Assembly (NCBI GenBank): GCA_009776515.1
Contig: WRNP01000067.1
Coordinates: forward strand, 1-7,842
Source: Dehalococcoidia bacterium
GTDB lineage: Bacteria; Chloroflexota; Dehalococcoidia; Dehalococcoidales; UBA1222
Reading direction: 5' to 3'
Length of the DNA stretch: 7,842 nt
Below the pieces are notes generated by a model, which saw only the letters and a program-made list of their open reading frames with translations, was not told the DNA's origin and did no database searches. The translations under genes were made by a program, and so were the position numbers. Positions 1 to 5,829 of the stretch are shown here, piece by piece (within the stretch, counting starts at the first letter, position 1; each line of letters begins with the position of its first letter).

Positions 1-38
1 CGCCACCCCGCCTGAATCTTTGGCCCGATGCGGAAGAG

Positions 39-1001
39 CTATGCCAGCAGAGCTCTCTTAATTACACCCTTGGCCACTTGAACCTTGTGTCCATTTAAGG
101 GAAGCGGCAAAAATGTGGGCATATTCACCACTTCTTCTGCCGCTGCAACCACCGTTGCTTCAGATAAGGTCTTGCCCACCAAGGCGTCTTCAACCTTGGC
201 AACTCGAAGCGGAACCGGGGAGGCCGCACTGACGACCACCCGTGCGCTGGTGATATTGCCTGAAGCAGGGGTAATCAGGCAAGCAGCATTTACAATGGCA
301 AAGTCGATAGCGCGCCGCACCGAAGCTTTGGCGAAACCCTGCTTGCTGCCAGCAGCCGGAGTAGGCACCTGAATCGATACCACGAACTCATCAGCCGCCA
401 GGGTAGTGCCTTTGAAGCCATCAAAGAAACTTGTAGCCGCCACCGTACGCTTATTGGTCTTAATGCTGGCATCCAATGCCACCAGGGCAGGGGCAGTATC
501 ACTGGGATGCGCTGCAAAACAGTTCGAGGCATGTCCGAAAATGGAATGCTCGTGATTGTTGCCAGTCACGGCATAGCACGTACTGCCACCCTTCCTGAGG
601 CAATCGAATTTATTCCATGATGAGCGGTAGTACCAACAGCGAGTCTCTTGGCAAATATTGCCGCCGATAGTACCCATGGAACGTATCTGCCAGGAAGCCA
701 CCGCCCGAGCGGCAGCAGCGAGCGCCGGATATTTAGCGGTGACCACCGGGGAAACGGCGATGTCGTGCAACCGAGTCAAAGCACCCAATTTTAACCCGCT
801 GCTATCCTCATCAATGTAGTCCAAGTCTTGGATGGTCTTGAGGTTGATGAGGCACTCAGGCTGAGTGCGCAAGGCACGCAGTTTTAAGAGCCCAATCAAA
901 TCGGTGCCGCCGGCAATGATTTTAGCCCTGCTGCCATATTGGGCCAGAGCCGCTTCGGCATCGGCGACAGATGTGGCATTGACATGAGTAAACTCTTTCA
1001 T
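39..1001 (-). CDS. Molybdenum hydroxylase, FAD-binding (medium) subunit with 4Fe-4S insertion
   Basis: A 320-residue FAD subunit of the xanthine dehydrogenase/aldehyde oxidoreductase family, which passes electrons between the iron-sulfur subunit and an external acceptor. The FAD pyrophosphate loops are visible as AGGTDLIGLLK (residues 30-40) and TIGGNIC (111-117). Between them and HPSDTAPALVALDA (about 165-178) is an insertion with Cys117, Cys122, Cys134, Cys142 and Cys161. The CxYY...C...C...C pattern resembles the 4Fe-4S-binding insertion of the E. coli PaoB/YagS and 4-hydroxybenzoyl-CoA reductase beta subunits. The C-terminal CO-dehydrogenase-flavoprotein domain follows to the end. There is no signal peptide, so export would depend on the partner small subunit. 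It is the last gene of the operon seen here. The start ATG is 10 bp after the large-subunit stop and has an AGGAGGT site 5 nt upstream. The substrate cannot be read from this subunit. Only 38 bases follow the stop, with no clear terminator. Confidence 0.93.
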   Translation of the reverse strand: MKEFTHVNATSVADAEAALAQYGSRAKIIAGGTDLIGLLKLRALRTQPECLINLKTIQDLDYIDEDSSGLKLGALTRLHDIAVSPVVTAKYPALAAAARAVASWQIRSMGTIGGNICQETRCWYYRSSWNKFDCLRKGGSTCYAVTGNNHEHSIFGHASNCFAAHPSDTAPALVALDASIKTNKRTVAATSFFDGFKGTTLAADEFVVSIQVPTPAAGSKQGFAKASVRRAIDFAIVNAACLITPASGNITSARVVVSAASPVPLRVAKVEDALVGKTLSEATVVAAAEEVVNMPTFLPLPLNGHKVQVAKGVIKRALLA

Positions 1002-1006
1002 CTCAA

Positions 1007-1014
1007 ACCTCCTA
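1007..1014 (-). promoter_or_regulatory. Ribosome binding site of the FAD subunit, overlapping the large-subunit stop
   Basis: On the minus strand the sequence reads TAGGAGGTTTGAGATG. The TAG stop of the catalytic subunit supplies the first bases of a near-perfect Shine-Dalgarno site, with 5 nt between AGGAGGT and the ATG. Ribosomes finishing the large subunit would stop exactly on the site, which favours coupled synthesis of the two subunits. Confidence 0.8.
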
Positions 1015-3345
1015 CGCCTTTCCCAGCGCTTTCAGGATTTTATCCGGGGTGATTGGCGTATCGGTTACCCTAGCCCCAACGGCATTGTAGATGGCATTGG
1101 CAATGGCCGGACCGATGGCCGGCGACTGTGGCTCGGAAACACCTTTCATTCCCATTGGCCCATAGGGATCGGGGTTCTCAAAAAAATTGAGGTCATAATT
1201 CGGGATATCGGCATGAGTCGGTATCTTATAACCCAGGTAGTCTGGGTTAAGAGTGATGCCCGTTGCCTCATCCTTCACCATGCCCTCAAAGCAGTTAAGC
1301 CCCATAAACAGAGTCTTTCCGCCATAGAATTGGTTCATGGCCCCCTTGTACCAACCTACGCGACCAATATCGCTCTCGGACCAGACATTGAGCACCTGAT
1401 ACTCGCCGGTGTCGGCATCAACTTCTACCTCAGCCACATCGGCACTCCATTGGCGGTGCATCCAGTTAACACGCTTGGTTGCATAGGAGCCTCGGGCAAT
1501 TAACGGGCCGTTGACATTAGACTGCTGAGCCGTAACATTGCGGACCGGTACTCTTACCGAAGGATCAGATTTTAGATAGACATTGTTATCGGCCATCTCC
1601 AGCTGCTCAGGTTGAGTAGCGTTGATGAGGTTGGCAGCAATGGCAAGCTTGAAGATCTGTTCCTTCATATCACGGCAGGCCACGATGACGGCCGTGCCTG
1701 AGCCGCGGGTGACAGTACTGCCACCGGGGCTACGCGATTCCTGCGCTGTTGAAGTATCAAGTGGTGCCATCCACACATTGGCAGCGGGCACACCGAGCTC
1801 CTCGGCGGCAATAAGGGCCAGCACCGTGCGGGCCCCTTGCCCAACATCGGCCGAGCCGCAGATGAGACTAAAAGTGCCATCGGTGTTGGCTTTAAGGCTG
1901 GCAGCTTGGGGGTTGACCAGTGCGCCGTGACGGCAACAGTGAACCGCAACGCCAATGCCGCGCTGCTTACTCCCACTTACCGACATTGGCTTCGTCCAAC
2001 CCTGCCACTTGCTCTTGAAGCCCGAGTCGTTGATGACTTTCTCCAGCATTGCTGGCATAGGTGTCTTACCAATATCCCATCCGGGGTTGGTCGGATCACC
2101 GCCTTCACCGCTGGTCTTGCGCACATTTTTCACCAGGAAATCAGCCGGGTTCATGTTGATTTCCTCGGCTACCCTATCCATATGGATACCGATGAACATG
2201 GTGGGAATGGGATGGTGCACGCAACGCAGAGACGAGGTAGGTGGGCAGTTGGTATAGGCATCCCTACCCACCAGGCTGATGTTTTCGGTAGTAAACATCT
2301 TATCAAAATTGATATGGGCGTCATTCGTTTGGAGACCACCCCAGGGACCGGAGTTTCCGATAGCCAGCCCCTCAAGAGCAGTAATGGTGCCATCAGACTT
2401 GGCTCCCACTTTTATGTAGTGGTGCTGATCAGGCATCTTGCCTGAAGTGGTAAACTGGCCTTCAGTATCGAGGTGGCACTTGCAGGGGCGATTATATTTT
2501 TTGGCCACCCAAGCTGCCAAGATCTTGCCCTTGCTACGAGCCCCTTTCTGACCAAAACCCACCCCAGAGCCACCCAGTACAGCACGCACCTTATTCTGAG
2601 GCATGCCTAGTAGGCCAGCAATGGTCGCCGCATCGCTATATGGCGACTGGGCACTGGGATAAATCACCATATTGCCACCTTCAAACACCGCAGTAAGTGC
2701 TTCGCTTTCTATGCCAGCGTGATCGCGGGCACCGGTCCAAGGTTTGGTCAGGCTGTGGTATTCATCTTCAACAATCTTATCAGCCTGGGCAAAGCCTGTT
2801 GCCACATCGCCTCGATCAAGTTTCCAGTCTGCCGCCACTGCATTGGTGTCGCCATGCAAAATGGGGGCCCCAGGCTTAAGGGCATCTTCGGCATACAAAG
2901 TGAATGGCAACTGTTCATATGATACCTCGATCAGCGCCAGAGCCTCCTCGGCGATATCTTCTTCCTCTGCCACTACCGCTGCTACTTCATTTCCTTCCAA
3001 CCAGCATTCCTCTTGCAGTACATATTCATAAGGCGGGCTGGTAACCAGATCAGCAACATCGCTGGGAGTAAGCACAGCTACCACCCCAGCAAGCGCCCTG
3101 GCCTTGGAGACATCAAGCGATGTAACCCGAGCGTGGGAATACGGACAGCGCTTGAACTTGAGATATACCAGGTTCGGAAGCAGAATATCGTCTGCGAATT
3201 TAAGCTCACCGGCCACCTTTGACTTAGCATCAACGCGCAAGATACTGGGGTCGCCCAATACCTTCATGGTGGACTGGTTGTGGTAGATGGACTGGGGATA
3301 ACTTTCCTTGGTAAAGGGGTCTATGATGTTATATTCTTCATACAT
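1012..3345 (-). CDS. Molybdenum hydroxylase, molybdopterin-binding catalytic (large) subunit
   Basis: A 777-residue catalytic subunit of the xanthine dehydrogenase/aldehyde oxidoreductase/CoxL family. The N-terminal alpha/beta-hammerhead domain runs from about LGDPSILRVDAKSKVAGE (30-47) to about residue 170. The molybdopterin-binding part shows GGSGVGFGQKG (258-268, equivalent to the usual GGGFGGK), GSADVGQGARTVLA (497-510, the GQG pterin contact) and GMKGVSEP (732-739). In the last, Glu738 sits where the family has its catalytic base. The usual RGxGxPQ-type segment is replaced by LRCVHHPIPT (373-382), with Cys375. There is no signal peptide, so it would have to be exported folded, together with the Tat-bearing small subunit encoded just upstream. 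The start ATG lies 9 nt after a TAGGAG site that overlaps the stop of that gene. Substrate unknown: an aldehyde, N-heterocycle or aromatic compound is possible, and CO oxidation is not supported because the CoxL AYRCSFR motif is incomplete. Confidence 0.93.
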   Translation of the reverse strand: MYEEYNIIDPFTKESYPQSIYHNQSTMKVLGDPSILRVDAKSKVAGELKFADDILLPNLVYLKFKRCPYSHARVTSLDVSKARALAGVVAVLTPSDVADLVTSPPYEYVLQEECWLEGNEVAAVVAEEEDIAEEALALIEVSYEQLPFTLYAEDALKPGAPILHGDTNAVAADWKLDRGDVATGFAQADKIVEDEYHSLTKPWTGARDHAGIESEALTAVFEGGNMVIYPSAQSPYSDAATIAGLLGMPQNKVRAVLGGSGVGFGQKGARSKGKILAAWVAKKYNRPCKCHLDTEGQFTTSGKMPDQHHYIKVGAKSDGTITALEGLAIGNSGPWGGLQTNDAHINFDKMFTTENISLVGRDAYTNCPPTSSLRCVHHPIPTMFIGIHMDRVAEEINMNPADFLVKNVRKTSGEGGDPTNPGWDIGKTPMPAMLEKVINDSGFKSKWQGWTKPMSVSGSKQRGIGVAVHCCRHGALVNPQAASLKANTDGTFSLICGSADVGQGARTVLALIAAEELGVPAANVWMAPLDTSTAQESRSPGGSTVTRGSGTAVIVACRDMKEQIFKLAIAANLINATQPEQLEMADNNVYLKSDPSVRVPVRNVTAQQSNVNGPLIARGSYATKRVNWMHRQWSADVAEVEVDADTGEYQVLNVWSESDIGRVGWYKGAMNQFYGGKTLFMGLNCFEGMVKDEATGITLNPDYLGYKIPTHADIPNYDLNFFENPDPYGPMGMKGVSEPQSPAIGPAIANAIYNAVGARVTDTPITPDKILKALGKA

Positions 3346-3354
3346 GACATCTAT

Positions 3355-3360
3355 CTCCTA
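3355..3360 (-). promoter_or_regulatory. Ribosome binding site of the large subunit, overlapping the small-subunit stop
   Basis: The minus strand reads TAGGAGATAGATGTCATG. The TAG that ends the 2Fe-2S subunit is part of the TAGGAG Shine-Dalgarno site, 9 nt before the ATG that starts the catalytic subunit. An earlier ATG inside the spacer is out of frame and too close to the site. This repeats the arrangement at the next junction of the operon. Confidence 0.75.
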
Positions 3361-3999
3361 CCGTGCGACCGCTTGTATGGCCTTGACGATGTTGGGGTGA
3401 GCACCGCAACGACACAGCGTGCCCGCCATGAATTCCTTAATTTCGTCGACCGTCGGGTTTGCCTTGTAAGACAAGAGAGCCTTGGCAGTCATGATCTGAC
3501 CGGGAGTGCAGAAACCGCATTGCAGGGAGTCGTTATTGATGAAAGCTTCCTGTAAGGGGTCAAGATTTCCCCCCAATGACAGTCCTTCTACGGTAGTAAT
3601 GGCTTTGCCCTCCGCCTCCACGGCTAATACCAGACAAGATAGCGCCGGACGCTCATCCATTATGATCGTGCAGACCCCGCAATCCCCGTGATCGCATCCC
3701 CGCTTGGTGCCAGTGAGGCCAAGTTTTTCGCGTAGCACGTACGCTAACGTCCAATTAGGCTTGATCTGCACCTTGCGATCCTTGCCATTGACTTTAAGAG
3801 TAACGACATCAGATGGCGAACTGCCTGATCCGGCAACAGTAGTAGTGACGGTGGCGGTGGCGCCTGGCACGGTTACGGTCTTATCGCTACAGGCATTCAC
3901 CAAAGCAATGGAGCCAACAGTGGCACCACCTACAATGAGGCCGGCATCTTTAAGAAACTCTCTTCGGGAAATATGCCCAGACTGTTTTTCTTCTGGCAT
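3358..3999 (-). CDS. Molybdenum hydroxylase, 2Fe-2S (small) subunit with Tat signal and possible lipid anchor
   Basis: A 213-residue iron-sulfur subunit that carries electrons from the molybdenum site to FAD. The N-terminus has a twin-arginine signal, SRREFLK (residues 11-17), then a hydrophobic stretch ending in LVNAC, where Cys37 may be lipidated. A Val/Thr/Ser-rich linker follows (about 40-64). The plant-type ferredoxin domain has Cys102, 107, 110 and 122. The C-terminal helical domain has the second cluster motif CGFC (161-164) and CRC (196-198). Ordinary cytoplasmic members lack the leader, so this one probably takes the folded complex across the membrane. The ATG at 3999 was chosen because it places the Tat motif close to the N-terminus and follows a perfect AAGGAGGT, although the 15-nt spacing is long. 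The same frame continues upstream to a TTG at 4092, but without a ribosome site. First gene of the operon. Confidence 0.9.
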   Translation of the reverse strand: MPEEKQSGHISRREFLKDAGLIVGGATVGSIALVNACSDKTVTVPGATATVTTTVAGSGSSPSDVVTLKVNGKDRKVQIKPNWTLAYVLREKLGLTGTKRGCDHGDCGVCTIIMDERPALSCLVLAVEAEGKAITTVEGLSLGGNLDPLQEAFINNDSLQCGFCTPGQIMTAKALLSYKANPTVDEIKEFMAGTLCRCGAHPNIVKAIQAVAR

Positions 4000-4014
4000 G
4001 GTTTTGGTTGTTCG

Positions 4015-4022
4015 ACCTCCTT
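4015..4022 (-). promoter_or_regulatory. Ribosome binding site of the 2Fe-2S subunit
   Basis: The minus strand has AAGGAGGT, a full match to the anti-Shine-Dalgarno sequence, 15 nt before the ATG at 3999. The spacing is wider than the usual 5-10 nt, but no other start codon in this frame lies nearer. This site supports the 3999 start over the upstream ATG at 4038 or TTG at 4092. Confidence 0.55.
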
Positions 4023-4093
4023 TTAGTTGTTTTCCCATCTCTTTGAATACAGGTTCTTGAGCTTGACTGAAGCTGTGAGATGGGCGGAACAAA

Positions 4094-4135
4094 GGCTACC
4101 AAATTTATGGTAGCCAGCCATCCAGCTAATGGCTA
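4094..4135 (-). promoter_or_regulatory. Candidate leader structure with two mutually exclusive hairpins
   Basis: In the transcript direction, TAGCCA (4135-4130) can pair with TGGCTA (4116-4111). Alternatively GGCTACC (4115-4109) can pair with GGTAGCC (4100-4094) around an 8-nt loop. The two pairings share the bases GGCTA, so only one can form at a time. The second hairpin is followed by TTTGTT, a weak U-tract, as in a transcription attenuator. The element lies in the predicted leader of the molybdenum hydroxylase operon, about 95 nt before the start codon. Direct sequence evidence is the complementarity; the switch function is inferred, and no known riboswitch class was recognised. Confidence 0.35.
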
Positions 4136-4169
4136 AAACACCTTGAGTAGTTGTCTGGCGCTTCACCTC

Positions 4170-4197
4170 CTTATATGCCCATCATGTGGGGTTTCAA
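4170..4197 (-). promoter_or_regulatory. Predicted sigma70-type promoter of the molybdenum hydroxylase operon
   Basis: The minus strand has TTGAAA (4197-4192), a 16-bp spacer and TATAAG (4175-4170), each box matching five of six consensus bases. Transcription would start near 4163, giving a leader of about 160 nt before the ATG at 3999. A perfect AAGGAGGTGA at 4172-4163 overlaps the -10 box and has no usable start codon at normal distance, so it is probably not a translation signal. Confidence 0.5.
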
Positions 4198-4271
4198 TAC
4201 TGATACCACCCAACAACCCCTTAACCTCGCGCTACCAACAAATGATACAGCGATTCTTCTATTGTGCCTCC

Positions 4272-4294
4272 GAGAAAACCTGGGACGGCCTAGG
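4272..4294 (-). terminator. Weak Rho-independent terminator after the OB-fold gene
   Basis: On the minus strand CCTAGG and CCCAGG pair around a CCGT loop with one A-C mismatch, directly followed by TTTTCTC. It begins 12 bp after the stop of the 4307-4786 gene. The stem is short, so termination may be partial. It separates that gene from the molybdenum hydroxylase promoter. The rest of the 300-base gap 4000-4306 holds that promoter and its leader and nothing else that I can support. Confidence 0.35.
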
Positions 4295-4306
4295 ACTAAG
4301 TTAATA

Positions 4307-4786
4307 TCAGGTGCACGGCGGCGGAATCGTAGCGCCACCGGGTGGGTCAATAATCCGTAGCCATTCTATCCTTATGTTGACACAGCCATTCCCGAGGCCT
4401 TCGTCATGGCCGGCAATCTCAACGATATAGCCCTCGCGAACACTGATAATATCCGCGAGGTCTTGAGCATGGAACCTGACCTGTTCAATGTTGGGGTCAA
4501 TACCTTCCTGTACATAAAACCCGCCCGTGACATCGCACAGGAATGTCATCTGATCCACTTGCACACTGGTAAAGTGTAGGTTTTTGCCTCGGTACTTGGC
4601 GGCAGCTGCGACGGGATTGGTTTGATAGTCACGCCACATCTCCAATGTGGCGACTTCCATCGGGGTATCATCCCAAGCATCAGTAGCGGGGGTGATAACG
4701 CACGCGGAACACGATAAAGAGACGAGGACGAGCACGGCTACCGACAAAACAATAGGTGGCAATACCCTAGCACCACAAAGCACCAT
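4307..4786 (-). CDS. Small secreted protein, possible OB-fold (tRNA_anti-like) lipoprotein
   Basis: A 159-residue protein with an N-terminal hydrophobic signal (about 8-25) that ends in LSCSAC. Cys26 or Cys29 could be a lipidation site, though neither lipobox is ideal. The mature part has the pattern NPVAAAAKYRGKNLHFTSVQV (58-78, described here in two parts: the Ala-rich helix 60-64 and the KYRGK strand 64-68). Similar patterns occur in the tRNA_anti-like OB-fold family found in many small bacterial lipoproteins. Cys84 and Cys135 could form a disulfide outside the cell. The function is unknown; the family name refers to fold similarity, not to tRNA binding. The ATG is preceded by AAAGGAT at suitable distance and by a good promoter at 4827-4855. 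Transcription is divergent from the cyclophilin gene and the gene appears to be a single unit. Confidence 0.72.
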   Translation of the reverse strand: MVLCGARVLPPIVLSVAVLVLVSLSCSACVITPATDAWDDTPMEVATLEMWRDYQTNPVAAAAKYRGKNLHFTSVQVDQMTFLCDVTGGFYVQEGIDPNIEQVRFHAQDLADIISVREGYIVEIAGHDEGLGNGCVNIRIEWLRIIDPPGGATIPPPCT

Positions 4787-4826
4787 CGCCGGATCCTTTC
4801 CCTTTGGGACTTGCTTCGCCTATGGT

Positions 4827-4855
4827 AGTATACAGGTACGCCCTAAGGTGTTCAA
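4827..4855 (-). promoter_or_regulatory. Predicted sigma70-type promoter of the OB-fold gene
   Basis: The minus strand shows TTGAAC (4855-4850), exactly 17 bp, then TATACT (4832-4827). The -35 box matches four and the -10 box five of six consensus bases. Transcription would start near 4820, giving a leader of about 34 nt before the ATG at 4786. Confidence 0.6.
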
Positions 4856-4902
4856 GTGCTTTTCCCCTCCAGCAGCATAATAATTTACCGCTGCACGTCA
4901 AG

Positions 4903-4931
4903 TTGATAGTTACCGCCTGAGGCATTATCAT
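4903..4931 (+). promoter_or_regulatory. Predicted sigma70-type promoter of the cyclophilin gene
   Basis: TTGATA (4903-4908), 17 bp, then TATCAT (4926-4931); each box matches five of six consensus bases. The predicted start of transcription, near 4938, lies after the ATG at 4934. That in-frame ATG therefore cannot be used from this promoter, and the ATG at 4973 becomes the likely start. A short inverted repeat, GCAGC (4872-4876) with GCTGC (4890-4894), lies between this promoter and the divergent one. Confidence 0.6.
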
Positions 4932-4972
4932 ATATGCAAGTAAAAAAATCGTGCCACAAGAGGCCAAATGGG

Positions 4973-5653
4973 ATGAACAAGATAAAAATACTTATTGCGG
5001 CATTGGTTGCGGTCATGCTGTTTACCTCGGCCGTTGGCTGTGCCCAAGAAGGAGATACGCTCGTGCCCGACCCCAGAAATTGGCATGCCCTATCCTCCTT
5101 ACAAGAAGGAGTCGAGCCCAAAGTCGTCAGTTGGAGCGCCCCGCCAAACATACAAATAGACGTGACAAAATCCTACAAGGCTGTGTTTGATACCAGCTTG
5201 GGCAGCTTTGAAATTGAGCTATTCGCCGCAGAGTCCCCCCTCACCGTCAACAATTTCATCTTCCTGGCCCGTAATGAATACTATGACGACACCGTCTTCC
5301 ACAGAGTAGTCAAGGAGTTCGTCATCCAAGGGGGTAGCCGCGGACTCAACTCCCCTGGTTATACGTTTGCCGACGAGCTGCCGGTACAACACCTTTACGA
5401 AGCAGGCATTGTTGCCATGGCCAACTCTGGAGAAAACACCAATAGTAGCCAGTTCTTCGTCTGCACCGGTAGCCTGTCATCCAGTCTGAACAACAAACCT
5501 AACTACAGCCAGTTCGGACGCATCACCTCTGGAATGGATACCGTCCTTAAGATAGCCGCCGTCGCAGTCGGCCTCAACTCCGACCTTAACGAGCTGAGCC
5601 GTCCACTGAACCCTCCCAGAATCAACAAGGTAACCATCTTCGAGGCCGACTAA
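4973..5653 (+). CDS. Cyclophilin-type peptidyl-prolyl cis-trans isomerase, probable lipoprotein
   Basis: A 226-residue cyclophilin that would catalyse cis-trans isomerisation of Xaa-Pro bonds in proteins outside the membrane. Residues 1-22 form a signal peptide (MNKIKI, then a hydrophobic core) ending in SAVGC, so Cys23 is probably lipidated. A linker runs to about residue 65. The cyclophilin domain covers about 67-225, with FHRVV (109-113), FVIQGG (116-121) and NSSQFF (157-162). Arg111, Phe116, Gln119, Gln160 and Phe162 match the catalytic groove of human cyclophilin A (Arg55, Phe60, Gln63, Gln111, Phe113). The Trp121 and His126 positions fall in a segment with other residues and about three extra positions, so cyclosporin binding is likely weak. 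The ATG at 4973 follows AAGAGG and lies downstream of the predicted transcription start; an ATG at 4934 would add 13 residues. The divergent neighbour also encodes a secreted protein. Confidence 0.92.
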   Translation: MNKIKILIAALVAVMLFTSAVGCAQEGDTLVPDPRNWHALSSLQEGVEPKVVSWSAPPNIQIDVTKSYKAVFDTSLGSFEIELFAAESPLTVNNFIFLARNEYYDDTVFHRVVKEFVIQGGSRGLNSPGYTFADELPVQHLYEAGIVAMANSGENTNSSQFFVCTGSLSSSLNNKPNYSQFGRITSGMDTVLKIAAVAVGLNSDLNELSRPLNPPRINKVTIFEAD

Positions 5654-5741
5654 GAGGGTCATTCACCCAGACCAGGCTCGCACTCGAAAAGACGAGGCAG
5701 GTGTCGGCGCGGGTTCGTGTGTAATGCCAATTACGCCCGTA

Positions 5742-5767
5742 TTGACACAGCCATCTTTTTGTGCCAA
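5742..5767. promoter_or_regulatory. Inverted repeat, possible operator upstream of the winged-helix gene
   Basis: TTGACACA (5742-5749) and TGTGCCAA (5760-5767) are inverted copies with one mismatch, separated by 10 bp, so equivalent bases lie about two helical turns apart. The left arm contains TTGACA, a perfect -35 hexamer, but no good -10 box follows at normal distance. The site lies 63 bp before a gene for a small winged-helix protein. Binding by that protein is an inference. Confidence 0.3.
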
Positions 5768-5797
5768 ACTAATCTTATAAGGCGGAAATACGATACT

Positions 5798-5811
5798 GGA
5801 AATATTATTCC
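5798..5811. promoter_or_regulatory. Imperfect palindrome GGAAATATTATTCC next to the winged-helix gene
   Basis: The 14-bp sequence is symmetric at 10 of 14 positions, and its left half GGAAATA also occurs as a direct repeat at 5784-5790. It contains TATTAT (5803-5808), a possible -10 box about 21 bp before the start codon. Overlap of a palindrome with a -10 box would suit autorepression, but no good -35 box is visible, so this is tentative. Confidence 0.25.
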
Positions 5812-5829
5812 ATTTTCAAAGCTAAAGTT

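Noticed and set aside
35..56. AGAGCT/AGCTCT inverted repeat spanning the end of the FAD subunit gene as a terminator
   Set aside because: The stem is only 6 bp with a 10-nt loop, overlaps the stop codon and is not followed by a U-tract on either strand.
1837..2445. A 202-codon open frame on the plus strand
   Set aside because: It lies wholly antisense to the well-supported catalytic subunit gene, has no recognisable motif and no ribosome site, and its composition is that of a reverse-frame shadow.
1012..3345. Catalytic subunit as an aerobic CO dehydrogenase CoxL
   Set aside because: Arg-Cys is present at residues 374-375 but the diagnostic AYRCSFR of form I and AYRGAGR of form II are absent, and the enzyme carries an export signal and a 4Fe-4S insertion not expected for Cox.
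4000..4092. Upstream extension of the 2Fe-2S subunit to a TTG at 4092
   Set aside because: No ribosome site precedes the TTG; it would put 31 residues in front of the Tat signal and overlap the candidate leader hairpin. The ATG at 3999 has a perfect, though distant, Shine-Dalgarno site.
4163..4185. Perfect AAGGAGGTGA with a tiny frame ATG-ATG-GGC-ATA-TAA just before it, taken as a leader peptide or lost gene
   Set aside because: The stretch overlaps the -10 box of a good promoter, no start codon follows at normal distance, and the tiny frame would lie upstream of the predicted transcript start.
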